Assembly: GCA_050122535.1 (NCBI GenBank)
Contig: JASFIT010000105.1
Location: 1-11,476 of the forward strand
Length of the DNA stretch: 11,476 bases
Reading direction: 5' to 3'
DNA from: JASFEQ01 sp050122535
GTDB taxonomy: Bacteria; Desulfobacterota; DSM-4660; Desulfatiglandales; HGW-15
The number at the start of each line of letters is the position of its first letter. Within the stretch, counting starts at the first letter, position 1. This document shows positions 1 to 6,820 of the stretch, in pieces. The position numbers were made by a program, and so were the translations under genes. The notes under the pieces were generated by a model, which saw nothing but the letters and a program-made list of their open reading frames with translations, made no database searches and was not told the DNA's origin.

Positions 1-46
1 TTTTTAATTGAGACGAAAATCCGAAAGGTGGACAGCGGGGGAAGGG

Positions 47-439
47 ATGGAAAAAATGACATCAAGGGTTGCGCCAAAAGAAGATGCCATCCCCTGGGGA
101 CTACTGACCAGTCTCGATATCTATGGCTGCAATCCTGAGATTATCCGGGACGCTGAGAAAATAAGACAATACGTGATTGAGCTGTGCGAGTTAATTGGTA
201 TGCAGCGGTTTGGAGAGTGCCATGTGGTTCATTTTGGCAAAGATGAGCGCGTGGAAGGGCATTCTATGGCCCAGTTTATTGAAACGTCTCTGATTTCGGG
301 GCACTTCGCCGACCTTACCAATTCCGCATATATCGACATATTCAGTTGTAAGGCCTATGACCCTGAGCAAGTGGCAAGTTTCTCAAGAGAATTTTTTCAA
401 GCAGAATCTGTGGAAGTGCATGTAACGAGGAGGATGTGA
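47..439 (+). CDS. SpeD-family pyruvoyl-dependent decarboxylase (AdoMetDC-like; substrate uncertain)
   Basis: This is a cytoplasmic proenzyme of the S-adenosylmethionine decarboxylase family, which cleaves itself at an internal serine to make its pyruvoyl cofactor and acts in polyamine synthesis. Counting from the ATG at 47 (130 residues), Ser81, His86 and Cys101 have exactly the spacing (+5, +20) of the processing and catalytic Ser63, His68 and Cys83 of the Thermotoga enzyme. Flanking motifs are LDIYGC (23-28) near the N terminus and AYIDIFSCKAYDP (94-106). The residue before the cleavage serine is Thr, inside IETSLISGHF, instead of the usual Glu of AESHI. Some SpeD homologues with altered active sites are known to decarboxylate ornithine or arginine, so the substrate is open. 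Starts at ATG 47 or ATG 56 both follow the purine-rich stretch GGGGAAGGG (38-46); 56 has the better spacing. No spermidine synthase gene is visible, although the window begins just upstream. The family call is firm; the substrate is not. Confidence 0.85.
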   Translation: MEKMTSRVAPKEDAIPWGLLTSLDIYGCNPEIIRDAEKIRQYVIELCELIGMQRFGECHVVHFGKDERVEGHSMAQFIETSLISGHFADLTNSAYIDIFSCKAYDPEQVASFSREFFQAESVEVHVTRRM

Positions 440-451
440 TCCGCGCGGCCT

Positions 452-2704
452 CTACCTGATGCAGACCTTCCTGACCTCCTGAAGATCCGTCAGTCCAAGA
501 AACACCTTCCTGATCCCATCCTGCATGAGTGTGGTCATCCCATCCTGCAGGGACTGCGCCCTGATCTTGTCCATGGCCGCTTTTCGCTGGATAAGTGTTT
601 TTATTTCCTCCGTCCCGTCGAGAAGCTCACAGATGTTTGTTCGGCCCCTGTATCCTGTGTTATTGCAAGTGTTACACCCGTTTGGTTTGTAGAGGGTCAA
701 ATCATCGGTGTAGGAAAATCCCAGGGCATCAAACTCCCCACCATATGCCCGAACCAGGCCATCGAATTCCTCTCGGCTGGGATGATAGGCCTCCTTACAA
801 TCCTTGCACAGGGTTCGCACCAGACGCTGTGCCAGGATCCCCAAGAGCGCGTCGGCGAAATTGAACGGGTCCATGCCCATTTCAAGGAGCCTGGTGATGG
901 TCTCAGGGGCACTGTTTGTGTGGAGGGTGCTAAAGACGAGGTGGCCGGTCAAAGAGGCCTCTATACCAGTGGCGGTCGTCTCCTGGTCCCGCATCTCACC
1001 CACCATGATCACATCCGGATCGGCCCTCAAGAATGAGCGCATGGCCGCGGCGAAATTCACCCCTATTTTAGGCATGACCTGGAGCTGCCGGAGGCCCTTC
1101 TGGGTGATCTCCACAGGGTCTTCGGCCGTCCAGATCTTCTTGTCTGGTTTGTTGATACAGGCCAGGGCAGCATGAAGGGTGGTGGTTTTACCACTTCCCG
1201 TAGGCCCCACAACGAGAATGATACCATAGGGCTTTAAGATCAAATTGAGCAAGAGGTTGTAGTCCCTTTCACTCATTCCCATTTCATTGAGAGGAATAGG
1301 CTCGCCAGAGGTGAGAATCCGCATGACCACGTCCTCTTCGCCCCCCACCGTGGGGACAGTGGCCACCCTCAATTCAATATTGAGGGGAGCGTATTTCCTG
1401 AATTTTATCTTGCCGTCTTGCGGCTTTCTGCGCTCAGCAATGTCCAGGTCGGACATAATCTTTATCCTAGAGACCACGGCCCGCTTGTAGTTGTACGGAA
1501 TGGTCTGGTAGATATGGCAGGTGCCGTCTATTCTGAATCGAATTTCCGCACCCGACTTGCCCGGATAGGGTTCGATATGTATATCTGACGCGGTCTTCTT
1601 GTGGGCATCGGTGATGATCTTGCTGACCAACTGCACAATGGCGCTGTCATTCTCTGTCAGCATTTCTGAAGAATCTTCAATGACCTCTTCTTCTATGGTA
1701 TCCAGTTTGCCCAGGATCTCATCTATAGACCCATGGTTCAGGTCATGAGCGTTTCCGTAAAAATAGTCTAAATACAGCAGAATATCTTCCCTCAGCCCCA
1801 CGGCGAATTCATAGCTCTCAGCCTGAATTAATGATTTCACACTATCAATAATGTCCAGTCGCTCGGGGTTATCAATAAGTATTTTGACCTTGCCATCCTC
1901 CCTGGCTAGGGGGACCCAGAGGTTCTTCTTAAGATAAACCTGTTTCAATTTGACCAAGAGGTCGCCCGGGATAGGGTGACCATTATCAAAAGGTATATAC
2001 TCGCAGTCATAGTACTCGGCAAGGGATCGCCCCACCTCCTGTTTTCTCACTTTCAATTCATTTATGAAGATGGACTCAATTGGGGTCTTTTTTTCTCGAG
2101 ATGTCTTAATGGCTCTCGCCAGCTCTTTTTCAGTGATAATGTTGTTTTCGATCAGGTAATCAAATTTTGTCCTCTTTTTCCCGTTTTGCGTCAGTTTTTG
2201 CTGATTGTAAAAGGCAATCCCCAGGACCTTTGCCATCTCCTCGGCCGACTCTTGATCTTCAGTGGTGAATTTGTCACCATTCTTTTTGTTAATGAGTTGG
2301 AGCACCCCTATCACGTACTTTTTGTAAAAAATGGGGATGCTCAAAATTTGCTTTGTCAAGTAACCGGATGATTCATCCCAAGTCCTATCAAAAGAGATGT
2401 CCCTGTCGATTTCAGTCAATTCATCCCTGTCATAGGCATTAGCAATGTTGACTGTTTGTGCGTTGTTGGCCGTGTACCCGGCTATACTCTTGTTATTAAT
2501 GGGAACCCGAATTTCTCTGGATATGTCGGCGGACTTAAACTGTGAATAGATCTCTTTCTTTTTGCCTTCCACCACATAGATGGTCACTCGATCCGCATCA
2601 AAAAGGCTGAGGATCCTATTCTTCGAATTAATAAGGATGTCATCCGTATTCTTTGCCGCGTGAATCTGATTGGCTATGTCGTGAAGGGCCTTGTAGTAGT
2701 TCAA
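452..2704 (-). CDS. GAF-MshEN-PilB/GspE family pilus/secretion ATPase
   Basis: This is a hexameric AAA-type ATPase of the type IV pilus / type II secretion family, which powers assembly from the cytoplasmic face of the inner membrane. The 750 residues hold, in order, an N-terminal GAF domain (about 8-165, ending IPIFYKKYVIGVLQLINKK), an MshEN/T2SSE-N domain (about 178-310), and the motor. The motor has IRFRIDG (388-394), the RRKPQDG arginine region (425-431), Walker A GPTGSGKT (500-507), Walker B in DPDVIMVGEMRD (562-573), a His box TGHLVFSTLHTN (586-597) and a zinc tetracysteine C633, C636, C677, C680. The family usually has about 560-570 residues; the extra length is the GAF domain, a likely small-ligand sensor. 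The first MshEN motif is degenerate (KFDYLIENNI where RLGxxL is expected, and no terminal Gln), so c-di-GMP binding is doubtful. The start is TTG at 2704, since no ATG lies between it and an upstream in-frame stop; purine-rich GGAAAGGGA precedes it. No other pilus genes are in view, so PilB, GspE and MshE cannot be told apart. Confidence 0.93.
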   Translation of the reverse strand: MNYYKALHDIANQIHAAKNTDDILINSKNRILSLFDADRVTIYVVEGKKKEIYSQFKSADISREIRVPINNKSIAGYTANNAQTVNIANAYDRDELTEIDRDISFDRTWDESSGYLTKQILSIPIFYKKYVIGVLQLINKKNGDKFTTEDQESAEEMAKVLGIAFYNQQKLTQNGKKRTKFDYLIENNIITEKELARAIKTSREKKTPIESIFINELKVRKQEVGRSLAEYYDCEYIPFDNGHPIPGDLLVKLKQVYLKKNLWVPLAREDGKVKILIDNPERLDIIDSVKSLIQAESYEFAVGLREDILLYLDYFYGNAHDLNHGSIDEILGKLDTIEEEVIEDSSEMLTENDSAIVQLVSKIITDAHKKTASDIHIEPYPGKSGAEIRFRIDGTCHIYQTIPYNYKRAVVSRIKIMSDLDIAERRKPQDGKIKFRKYAPLNIELRVATVPTVGGEEDVVMRILTSGEPIPLNEMGMSERDYNLLLNLILKPYGIILVVGPTGSGKTTTLHAALACINKPDKKIWTAEDPVEITQKGLRQLQVMPKIGVNFAAAMRSFLRADPDVIMVGEMRDQETTATGIEASLTGHLVFSTLHTNSAPETITRLLEMGMDPFNFADALLGILAQRLVRTLCKDCKEAYHPSREEFDGLVRAYGGEFDALGFSYTDDLTLYKPNGCNTCNNTGYRGRTNICELLDGTEEIKTLIQRKAAMDKIRAQSLQDGMTTLMQDGIRKVFLGLTDLQEVRKVCIR

Positions 2705-2827
2705 TTTATCTTTTCCCTTTCCAGGTTCTCCCTATCCGTCCCGATCCATCTCCACACCTGTTCCCTCTATCCAGCTACCGTCGCAGGTTTTCTTATTACA
2801 CCCCTAAAATGATACCATCCAAAAGCA

Positions 2828-2836
2828 ATTATATCA
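2828..2836 (-). promoter_or_regulatory. Probable extended -10 promoter for the GAF-ATPase gene
   Basis: On the minus strand this reads TGATATAAT, a perfect TATAAT preceded by the TGn of an extended -10 element. The -35 region is poor (TTCAAT at 17-base spacing), as is usual for extended -10 promoters. The inverted repeat TTCAA-4-TTGAA (plus strand 2843-2856) overlaps that -35 region and could be an operator. Transcription would start near 2821, about 115 bases before the TTG start codon. Confidence 0.5.
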
Positions 2837-2912
2837 AATTATTTCAACATATTGAACAATGCCTCGCGCGAGATTTATCCCAAAATCATGCCCCTTTCAC
2901 AGGTTTCGGGGA

Positions 2913-2934
2913 CTTCCCTGCCATCACAGGGAGG
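2913..2934. repeat. 8-bp inverted repeat / hairpin in the intergenic region
   Basis: CTTCCCTG and CAGGGAGG pair over 8 positions, one of them a G-T wobble, around the 6-base loop CCATCA. No run of T follows on either strand, so it is not a typical intrinsic terminator. It lies between the two divergent promoters and could be an operator or an RNA structure. Its role is unknown. Confidence 0.4.
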
Positions 2935-3027
2935 CTCTCGTCCTATTCGGATGAAATAGGACCAAAAAATCAATGCGTTAAATGGATTTTTCCCTTTTTA
3001 TCTATACTAGACAGGTAGAAAAACCTC

Positions 3028-3055
3028 TTGACAGGGGGGTCGCATACCATATAAA
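3028..3055 (+). promoter_or_regulatory. Consensus sigma-70 promoter for the small protein-iorAB operon
   Basis: The sequence shows a perfect -35 TTGACA (3028-3033) and a -10 TATAAA (3050-3055) with a 16-base spacer that includes a run of six G. The predicted start is near 3062, giving a leader of about 150 bases before the ATG at 3214. It is the best promoter match in this gap and points at the ior operon. Confidence 0.7.
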
Positions 3056-3161
3056 AAACTTTCACGAAACAAACCTTTCCTGATCGGTCTCCCGCGGTGA
3101 TTCTGAGCTATAGGTCCGGCAGGGCTTTCAGCCAGATTTAGAAATCCAACTTACAAATCTT

Positions 3162-3176
3162 CGCCGGATACCGGCG
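3162..3176 (+). promoter_or_regulatory. Hairpin in the leader of the ior operon
   Basis: CGCCGG and CCGGCG form a perfect 6-bp GC-only stem with the 3-base loop ATA, 38 bases before the ATG at 3214. A competing pairing, ACCGG (3170-3174) with CCGGT (3187-3191), would use part of the same bases, so two mutually exclusive folds are possible. A translational or attenuation role is inference only. Confidence 0.35.
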
Positions 3177-3213
3177 CCTTCGGTCTCCGGTGCTGTTCTT
3201 GGAAGCCAACAAG

Positions 3214-3495
3214 ATGAAGAAAGACGCCACCCCGCCTGGTGATGATTACGAAATTCGGTGCCCCAGACTTGGCCACCAAATCACCTTTTCCTATTGTAGA
3301 AGGGAAAATATGGGTCTTCCCTGTTTTAAGACCCTTGATTGCTGGTTTGAGCATTTTCTGGTGGAAGCGTATTTGCGAAAAGAACTTGAGCCCGAGGAAT
3401 GGGAAAAGGTCTTTAATAAACCGCCAAAACCAAAGATGCTCTCTTTGGTGGAACTGATCGAAGAAGCAAAAAAGAGGATAAAAGAAGAGAAATGA
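3214..3495 (+). CDS. Small four-cysteine protein, first gene of the ior operon
   Basis: I do not recognise a named family. The 93-residue soluble protein has a Cys-rich N-terminal half: C16, C28, C37 and C43, in the motifs RCPRLGH, FSYCR, GLPC and LDCWFEHF, with H21 and H46 nearby. Four such cysteines could bind zinc or an iron-sulfur cluster, but the spacing (11, 8 and 5 residues between) fits no standard ferredoxin motif. The C-terminal half is a charged helical stretch ending in IEEAKKRIKEEK. The ATG at 3214 is preceded by TTGGAAG at 3199-3205; a GTG at 3190 would add eight residues but falls within the possible leader fold. The stop overlaps the iorA start as ATGA, which indicates translational coupling and suggests a role with the oxidoreductase, perhaps assembly, cluster delivery or regulation. 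That role is inferred only from context. Confidence 0.8.
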   Translation: MKKDATPPGDDYEIRCPRLGHQITFSYCRRENMGLPCFKTLDCWFEHFLVEAYLRKELEPEEWEKVFNKPPKPKMLSLVELIEEAKKRIKEEK

Positions 3496-5351
3496 GCAGA
3501 GAAGAAATCCTTTTGGGAAACGGGGCCATTGCCCTCGGTCTCGTGGAGGCCGGGTGCCAACTGGTCACATCCTATCCCGGCACGCCCAGTTCAGAGATCC
3601 TGCCTGAAGTGATCCGTCTGGTGAAATCAGAGGGCCTTGACACCTACGTGGAATGGTCCACCAATGAAAAAGTGGCCCTGGATAACGCCTTTGCAGCATC
3701 TGTTACTGGGAAGAGGGCGGCCTGTTGCATGAAACAGGTGGGGCTCAATGTGGCGGCCGACTCCCTGATGAGCGCGGCCTATACAGGTACGGTTGGGGGG
3801 TTTGTGATTATCTCTTGCGATGATCCCGGTCCCCACTCCTCCCAGACTGAGCAGGATACCCGTCTCATGGCCCGTCTTGCTAAAGTCCCTGTATTGGACC
3901 CTTCCAGTCCTCAAGAGGCCAGAGAGATGGTTGGCCTGGCCCTGGACATTTCGGAGGCATTTAGGATTCCCGTTATCCTGAGACCTGCCATCCGGGTCTG
4001 CCACGCGCGGCAAAATCTCCAATTTGGTTCCATAAAAAAGGATGGAAAAGAGGCCTCCTTTGAGAAGGATCCCGGGAGGTGGGCTGCCACACCCCGTTTC
4101 CGTCTCATCCTCCATGGTGAACTGAACAAAAAACTTAGGGAAATTGGGGAACGATTCGAGGGCCTCTCACAGATCAATTTCCACAATCTGGAGTCTGATA
4201 AAAACTACCCGATCGGGATAATCGCTGGAGGCGTTCCTTACTCCGTCGTCCGGGATATCTTATCAGAAGAAGAGCGGACCGATATCCCTCTCCTCAAAAT
4301 AGGCACTCCCTACCCCTTTCCTGAAGGTCTGGCCCTGTCGTTCATGTCTGCCTGTGACAAGGTGCTTGTCATCGAGGAGACAGACACGGTCATAGAGTAC
4401 TTTCTAAGGGACCGTGAGAGGGTTCTTGGACGGCTCTCAGGCCATGTGCCCCCTGAAGGGGAATTGACTCCCCGGGTCGTGCATGGGGTGTTAAGCAATG
4501 TTCTGAAAGCGTTGAATCTTGAGCCCCTCACGTTAGTTGAAGATCAAGAAGCCGTGGAACTGGTACAAAGTCTTCAGTTGCCCGTTCGGCGACCCACCCT
4601 TTGTCCAGGATGCCCCCACAGGTCCGCATTTTTCGCCATCAGAAAAGTGAAACCCAAAGCCATTTTCACCTCTGACATTGGCTGCTATACCCTGGGGCTC
4701 AATCTGGGCGCGGTGGATACCTGCCTGGATATGGGCGCTGCAATCACATTGGCATCGGGATTCTATCATTCGTTTGCTCAGGATGAGGTGGACCAGCCCA
4801 TCGTGGCAACCATCGGGGATTCCACGTTTTTCCATTCGGGTACGGCCGGTCTATTGAATGCCGTTTACAATGGCGCAAGATTCATCCTGGTAATCCTTGA
4901 TAACATGACAACAGCCATGACCGGTATGCAGCCAACGCCCGCCCTGGGAATAAAGGCGGACGGAAGCGAAGGAAAGGCTATCACATTGGAAAGGGCTGTG
5001 GCAGGATGTGGCGTGGATTTCATTGAGGTTATTGATCCTTATGATATCAAAAAGATGACAGACGGCATCAAAAAGGCAGCTGAGTATGTAAATGAGCCTG
5101 AAGGTGGTATCGCCGTTATCATAGCCCGTCACCCCTGTGTCATCGCCTACCGGGATGAGGCCATCCCAGAAAAGAAAAAGACACAGATCACGGATGATTG
5201 TAAAGACTGTAATTTTTGCCTCGATCGCTTTGAGTGCCCCGCCCTTTTTCATGACGAGGAATTAGGGCGCACCGACATCAACCGACAGATCTGCGCCGAT
5301 TGCGGTCAGTGCCTCGCTGTCTGCCCCACGGGATGCATTGTAGAGGCCTAA
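3492..5351 (+). CDS. iorA: Indolepyruvate:ferredoxin oxidoreductase, alpha subunit
   Basis: This is the catalytic subunit of the cytoplasmic enzyme that converts indolepyruvate, phenylpyruvate or hydroxyphenylpyruvate plus CoA to the aryl-acetyl-CoA, CO2 and reduced ferredoxin, a step in anaerobic breakdown of aromatic amino acids. The 619 residues match the usual length. The N-terminal pyrimidine-binding region has LGNGAIALGLVEAGCQLVTSYPGTP-type sequence (8-32) and EWSTNEKVA (54-62). The TPP domain has CPGCPHRS (371-378), SDIGCYTLG (394-402), GDSTFFHSG (442-450) and LDNMTTAMTG (469-478). The C-terminal ferredoxin domain carries two cluster motifs: C570, C573, C576, C582, then C601, C604, C607, C611. 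The first motif has the wider C-x5-C end typical of IorA. The ATG overlaps the stop of the upstream gene by four bases. iorB follows after 117 bases, an unusually long gap for two subunits of one complex. Confidence 0.96.
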   Translation: MSREEILLGNGAIALGLVEAGCQLVTSYPGTPSSEILPEVIRLVKSEGLDTYVEWSTNEKVALDNAFAASVTGKRAACCMKQVGLNVAADSLMSAAYTGTVGGFVIISCDDPGPHSSQTEQDTRLMARLAKVPVLDPSSPQEAREMVGLALDISEAFRIPVILRPAIRVCHARQNLQFGSIKKDGKEASFEKDPGRWAATPRFRLILHGELNKKLREIGERFEGLSQINFHNLESDKNYPIGIIAGGVPYSVVRDILSEEERTDIPLLKIGTPYPFPEGLALSFMSACDKVLVIEETDTVIEYFLRDRERVLGRLSGHVPPEGELTPRVVHGVLSNVLKALNLEPLTLVEDQEAVELVQSLQLPVRRPTLCPGCPHRSAFFAIRKVKPKAIFTSDIGCYTLGLNLGAVDTCLDMGAAITLASGFYHSFAQDEVDQPIVATIGDSTFFHSGTAGLLNAVYNGARFILVILDNMTTAMTGMQPTPALGIKADGSEGKAITLERAVAGCGVDFIEVIDPYDIKKMTDGIKKAAEYVNEPEGGIAVIIARHPCVIAYRDEAIPEKKKTQITDDCKDCNFCLDRFECPALFHDEELGRTDINRQICADCGQCLAVCPTGCIVEA

Positions 5352-5369
5352 TTAACTGATTCACCGCTG

Positions 5370-5412
5370 AGACACTCAGAGAGCGATCCTGTTTATCCCG
5401 TATATCCTGTCT
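5370..5412 (+). repeat. Hairpin plus three tandem 9-mers between iorA and iorB
   Basis: CTGAG-ACA-CTCAG forms a short perfect hairpin, followed by three head-to-tail 9-mers of the form ATCC(T/C)GTNT at 5386-5394, 5395-5403 and 5404-5412. Motifs of the kind 'CACCGC(A/T)GAGAC...CAGAG' next to 'ATCCTGT' arrays are, from memory, common as scattered intergenic repeats in environmental bacterial genomes. That could not be checked here. Its position inside an operon suggests an inserted repeat element or a processing/stability site in the mRNA. Confidence 0.5.
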
Positions 5413-5468
5413 AATATTTGTTCTTGGGTTTATGGCTGAATAGAATAGATACCCCTTTGAGGCGTTAC

Positions 5469-6035
5469 ATGGAGACTGTGAATATTATTTTGTGTGGATT
5501 GGGCGGTCAAGGGATCCTGTTTATGACGAGGATACTGGCGCAGACCGCGCTGGATAAGGGCTTTAACCTCTTGGGAGCAGAGACCCACGGCATGGCCCAG
5601 CGGGGTGGATCGGTCGTCTCCCACCTGAGAATTGGGGATGTACAAAGCTCCCTGGTTAAGACAGGTTCAGCCCATTTTCTTCTGGCCCTGGAGGAAAACG
5701 AGGGTTACCGCAATCTCCCCTTTCTCAGCCGCGGGGCCCAGATGTATGTAAATGCCAATCCCCAACGTTTCCCAAAGGAAGAGGTGAAAGCCTTTCTGGA
5801 CAAAAGAGGGATTACCTACCATTCAGCACCCGCCGGAAACATAGCCCTGGAACTGGGCGCTCCCCTTTGTACAAACTTGGCCCTTCTGGGATATTTTACT
5901 GCCTTCAATGAAGGGCCAACGACCCAAGCAGAACTCAGGAAGACCATTGAAAGCATTAGTCCCGATCGATTCAGAGAGACAAATCTGAAGGTGTTCGAGG
6001 CGGGCCTTCAAAAGGGCTTGGAAGAGACATCCTGA
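5469..6035 (+). CDS. iorB: Indolepyruvate:ferredoxin oxidoreductase, beta subunit
   Basis: This is the gamma-type (2-oxoacid:acceptor oxidoreductase catalytic-domain) partner of IorA; the two form an alpha2-beta2 enzyme in which this subunit helps build the active site and CoA site. From the ATG at 5469 it has 188 residues, a normal length. It shows the glycine-rich nucleotide-type loop LCGLGGQGILF (8-18) at its N terminus and the family signature ETHGMAQRGGSVVSHLRIG (38-56). The chosen start has GAGG at 5459-5462, six bases upstream. An earlier ATG at 5418 would add 17 residues that resemble no family member. It lies 117 bases after iorA with no clear new promoter, so it is probably co-transcribed. 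Its last 28 bases overlap, tail to tail, with the minus-strand methyltransferase gene, and no terminator hairpin is visible after it. Confidence 0.95.
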   Translation: METVNIILCGLGGQGILFMTRILAQTALDKGFNLLGAETHGMAQRGGSVVSHLRIGDVQSSLVKTGSAHFLLALEENEGYRNLPFLSRGAQMYVNANPQRFPKEEVKAFLDKRGITYHSAPAGNIALELGAPLCTNLALLGYFTAFNEGPTTQAELRKTIESISPDRFRETNLKVFEAGLQKGLEETS

Positions 6036-6742
6036 CCATTAGGTTCTGCTCCGCCCAAGTAGGGATCGTTGACCGCGTAGATAAAATTCATGTCTGGCTT
6101 TTCAGTGCAGAAATAGTGCACCCAAATATATATATGACTGAACAAAGCGGCAGCCAATGCTGTTAGTGAAGAAAACAGAACACCGGGTATCCAAAGAATC
6201 AAGAGCCCGAACACGTACATACCATTGCTGGTGTATCGGAATATACCCTTTTTAACCAGTGGTTTTCCTCTATATGAGGTATCAAAGTGATCGATACCAA
6301 AAGCGCGTTCGAACCCAAAATACCTTGCTATAGAATACATCAAATATAAGGATGAAGCTGCCAAAAGGATGACTAAAATCACCTTAATCATATGGTTCAT
6401 GGGCATGGTATCCCTGTTTGCTATGGCCAGGAGTGTAATAAATAGGGGACGTGAAATAATTAATAGAAAAAATAGAACAGAATATACAGCAAAGGCTCTA
6501 TGGCCAAACCATCTGCTTAGCCATCCTGCGTAAAGCTCAGTCCGCCAGCAGAACCATACAAGCACTTGGTGTAAAACCGTAATCCCCACGACCAAATAAA
6601 ACCAGGTTATCGTTTCTACGCCCCACAACTCTCCCTTGTCAAATCCGTCCAGTTTGCTGAACAGAAAAAACCCAGCCAGCAAAAGCATCAGATACAGCAG
6701 GTGCAATAGTTGTTTCTCAAAAATTTTCTTTAATGGAGACAT
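6008..6742 (-). CDS. Multi-pass membrane methyltransferase-like protein (PEMT/ICMT fold)
   Basis: This 244-residue protein is probably in the inner membrane, with about six hydrophobic segments (roughly 11-29, 44-63, 84-108, 118-140, 172-192 and 194-211). The C-terminal half resembles phospholipid (phosphatidylethanolamine) and isoprenylcysteine methyltransferases, which methylate lipid or lipid-like substrates from S-adenosylmethionine: KGIFRYTSNGMYVFGLL (165-181) sits where the family has GxxRYxRHPxYxG, and HYFCTEKPDMNFIY (209-222) is the distal E-x-P-type motif near the active site. The usual RHP triplet is not conserved (SNG here), so activity and substrate are uncertain. AAGGGG lies a few bases before the ATG, and a 12-bp perfect palindrome is just upstream of it. 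The gene ends inside the 3' end of iorB. It could be read through from the PPC-protein operon or have its own promoter. Confidence 0.65.
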   Translation of the reverse strand: MSPLKKIFEKQLLHLLYLMLLLAGFFLFSKLDGFDKGELWGVETITWFYLVVGITVLHQVLVWFCWRTELYAGWLSRWFGHRAFAVYSVLFFLLIISRPLFITLLAIANRDTMPMNHMIKVILVILLAASSLYLMYSIARYFGFERAFGIDHFDTSYRGKPLVKKGIFRYTSNGMYVFGLLILWIPGVLFSSLTALAAALFSHIYIWVHYFCTEKPDMNFIYAVNDPYLGGAEPNGQDVSSKPF

Positions 6743-6750
6743 GGAAGCCC

Positions 6751-6762
6751 CTTAGCGCTAAG
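6751..6762. promoter_or_regulatory. Perfect 12-bp palindrome upstream of the methyltransferase gene
   Basis: CTTAGCGCTAAG is its own reverse complement and lies 8 bases before the ATG of the methyltransferase gene, abutting or overlapping its ribosome-binding purines (AAGGGG on the minus strand). It could be a repressor operator or a hairpin masking the ribosome-binding site. No function can be assigned from the sequence alone. Confidence 0.4.
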
Positions 6763-6820
6763 CGTGCCCTATCAAACAGCGCGTGAAGGTGGATTGACCA
6801 GTTGCTTGTTAGGCTCACTA

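Larger units (their letters stand above)
2705..3213. other. Divergent intergenic region with two promoters and a leader
   Basis: About 500 bases separate the divergent GAF-ATPase gene and the small-protein/ior operon. I see a leftward promoter near 2828-2836, a hairpin at 2913-2934, a rightward promoter at 3028-3055, and a roughly 150-base leader with a perfect 6-bp hairpin and a 9-base direct repeat. The one reading frame across 2653-3018 runs antisense into the ATPase gene, lacks family features and is unlikely to be a gene. No tRNA, recognised riboswitch or mobile element was seen. Confidence 0.6.

Noticed and set aside
1..46. TTG start at position 8 for the speD-like gene, and a T run at 1-5 as a terminator tail
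   Set aside because: Residues encoded before 47 do not fit the family and the better ribosome-binding purines serve 47/56; the T run is at the window edge with no visible stem.
440..451. Terminator between the speD-like gene and the GAF-ATPase gene
   Set aside because: Only 12 bases separate the stops, and I found no hairpin with a T run.
2653..3018. 121-codon rightward frame overlapping the start of the GAF-ATPase gene
   Set aside because: It begins antisense inside a well-supported gene, has no family features, and crosses the two promoter regions and the hairpin.
4851..5252. 133-codon leftward frame opposite iorA
   Set aside because: It is antisense to the TPP and ferredoxin regions of iorA, whose motifs explain the sequence.
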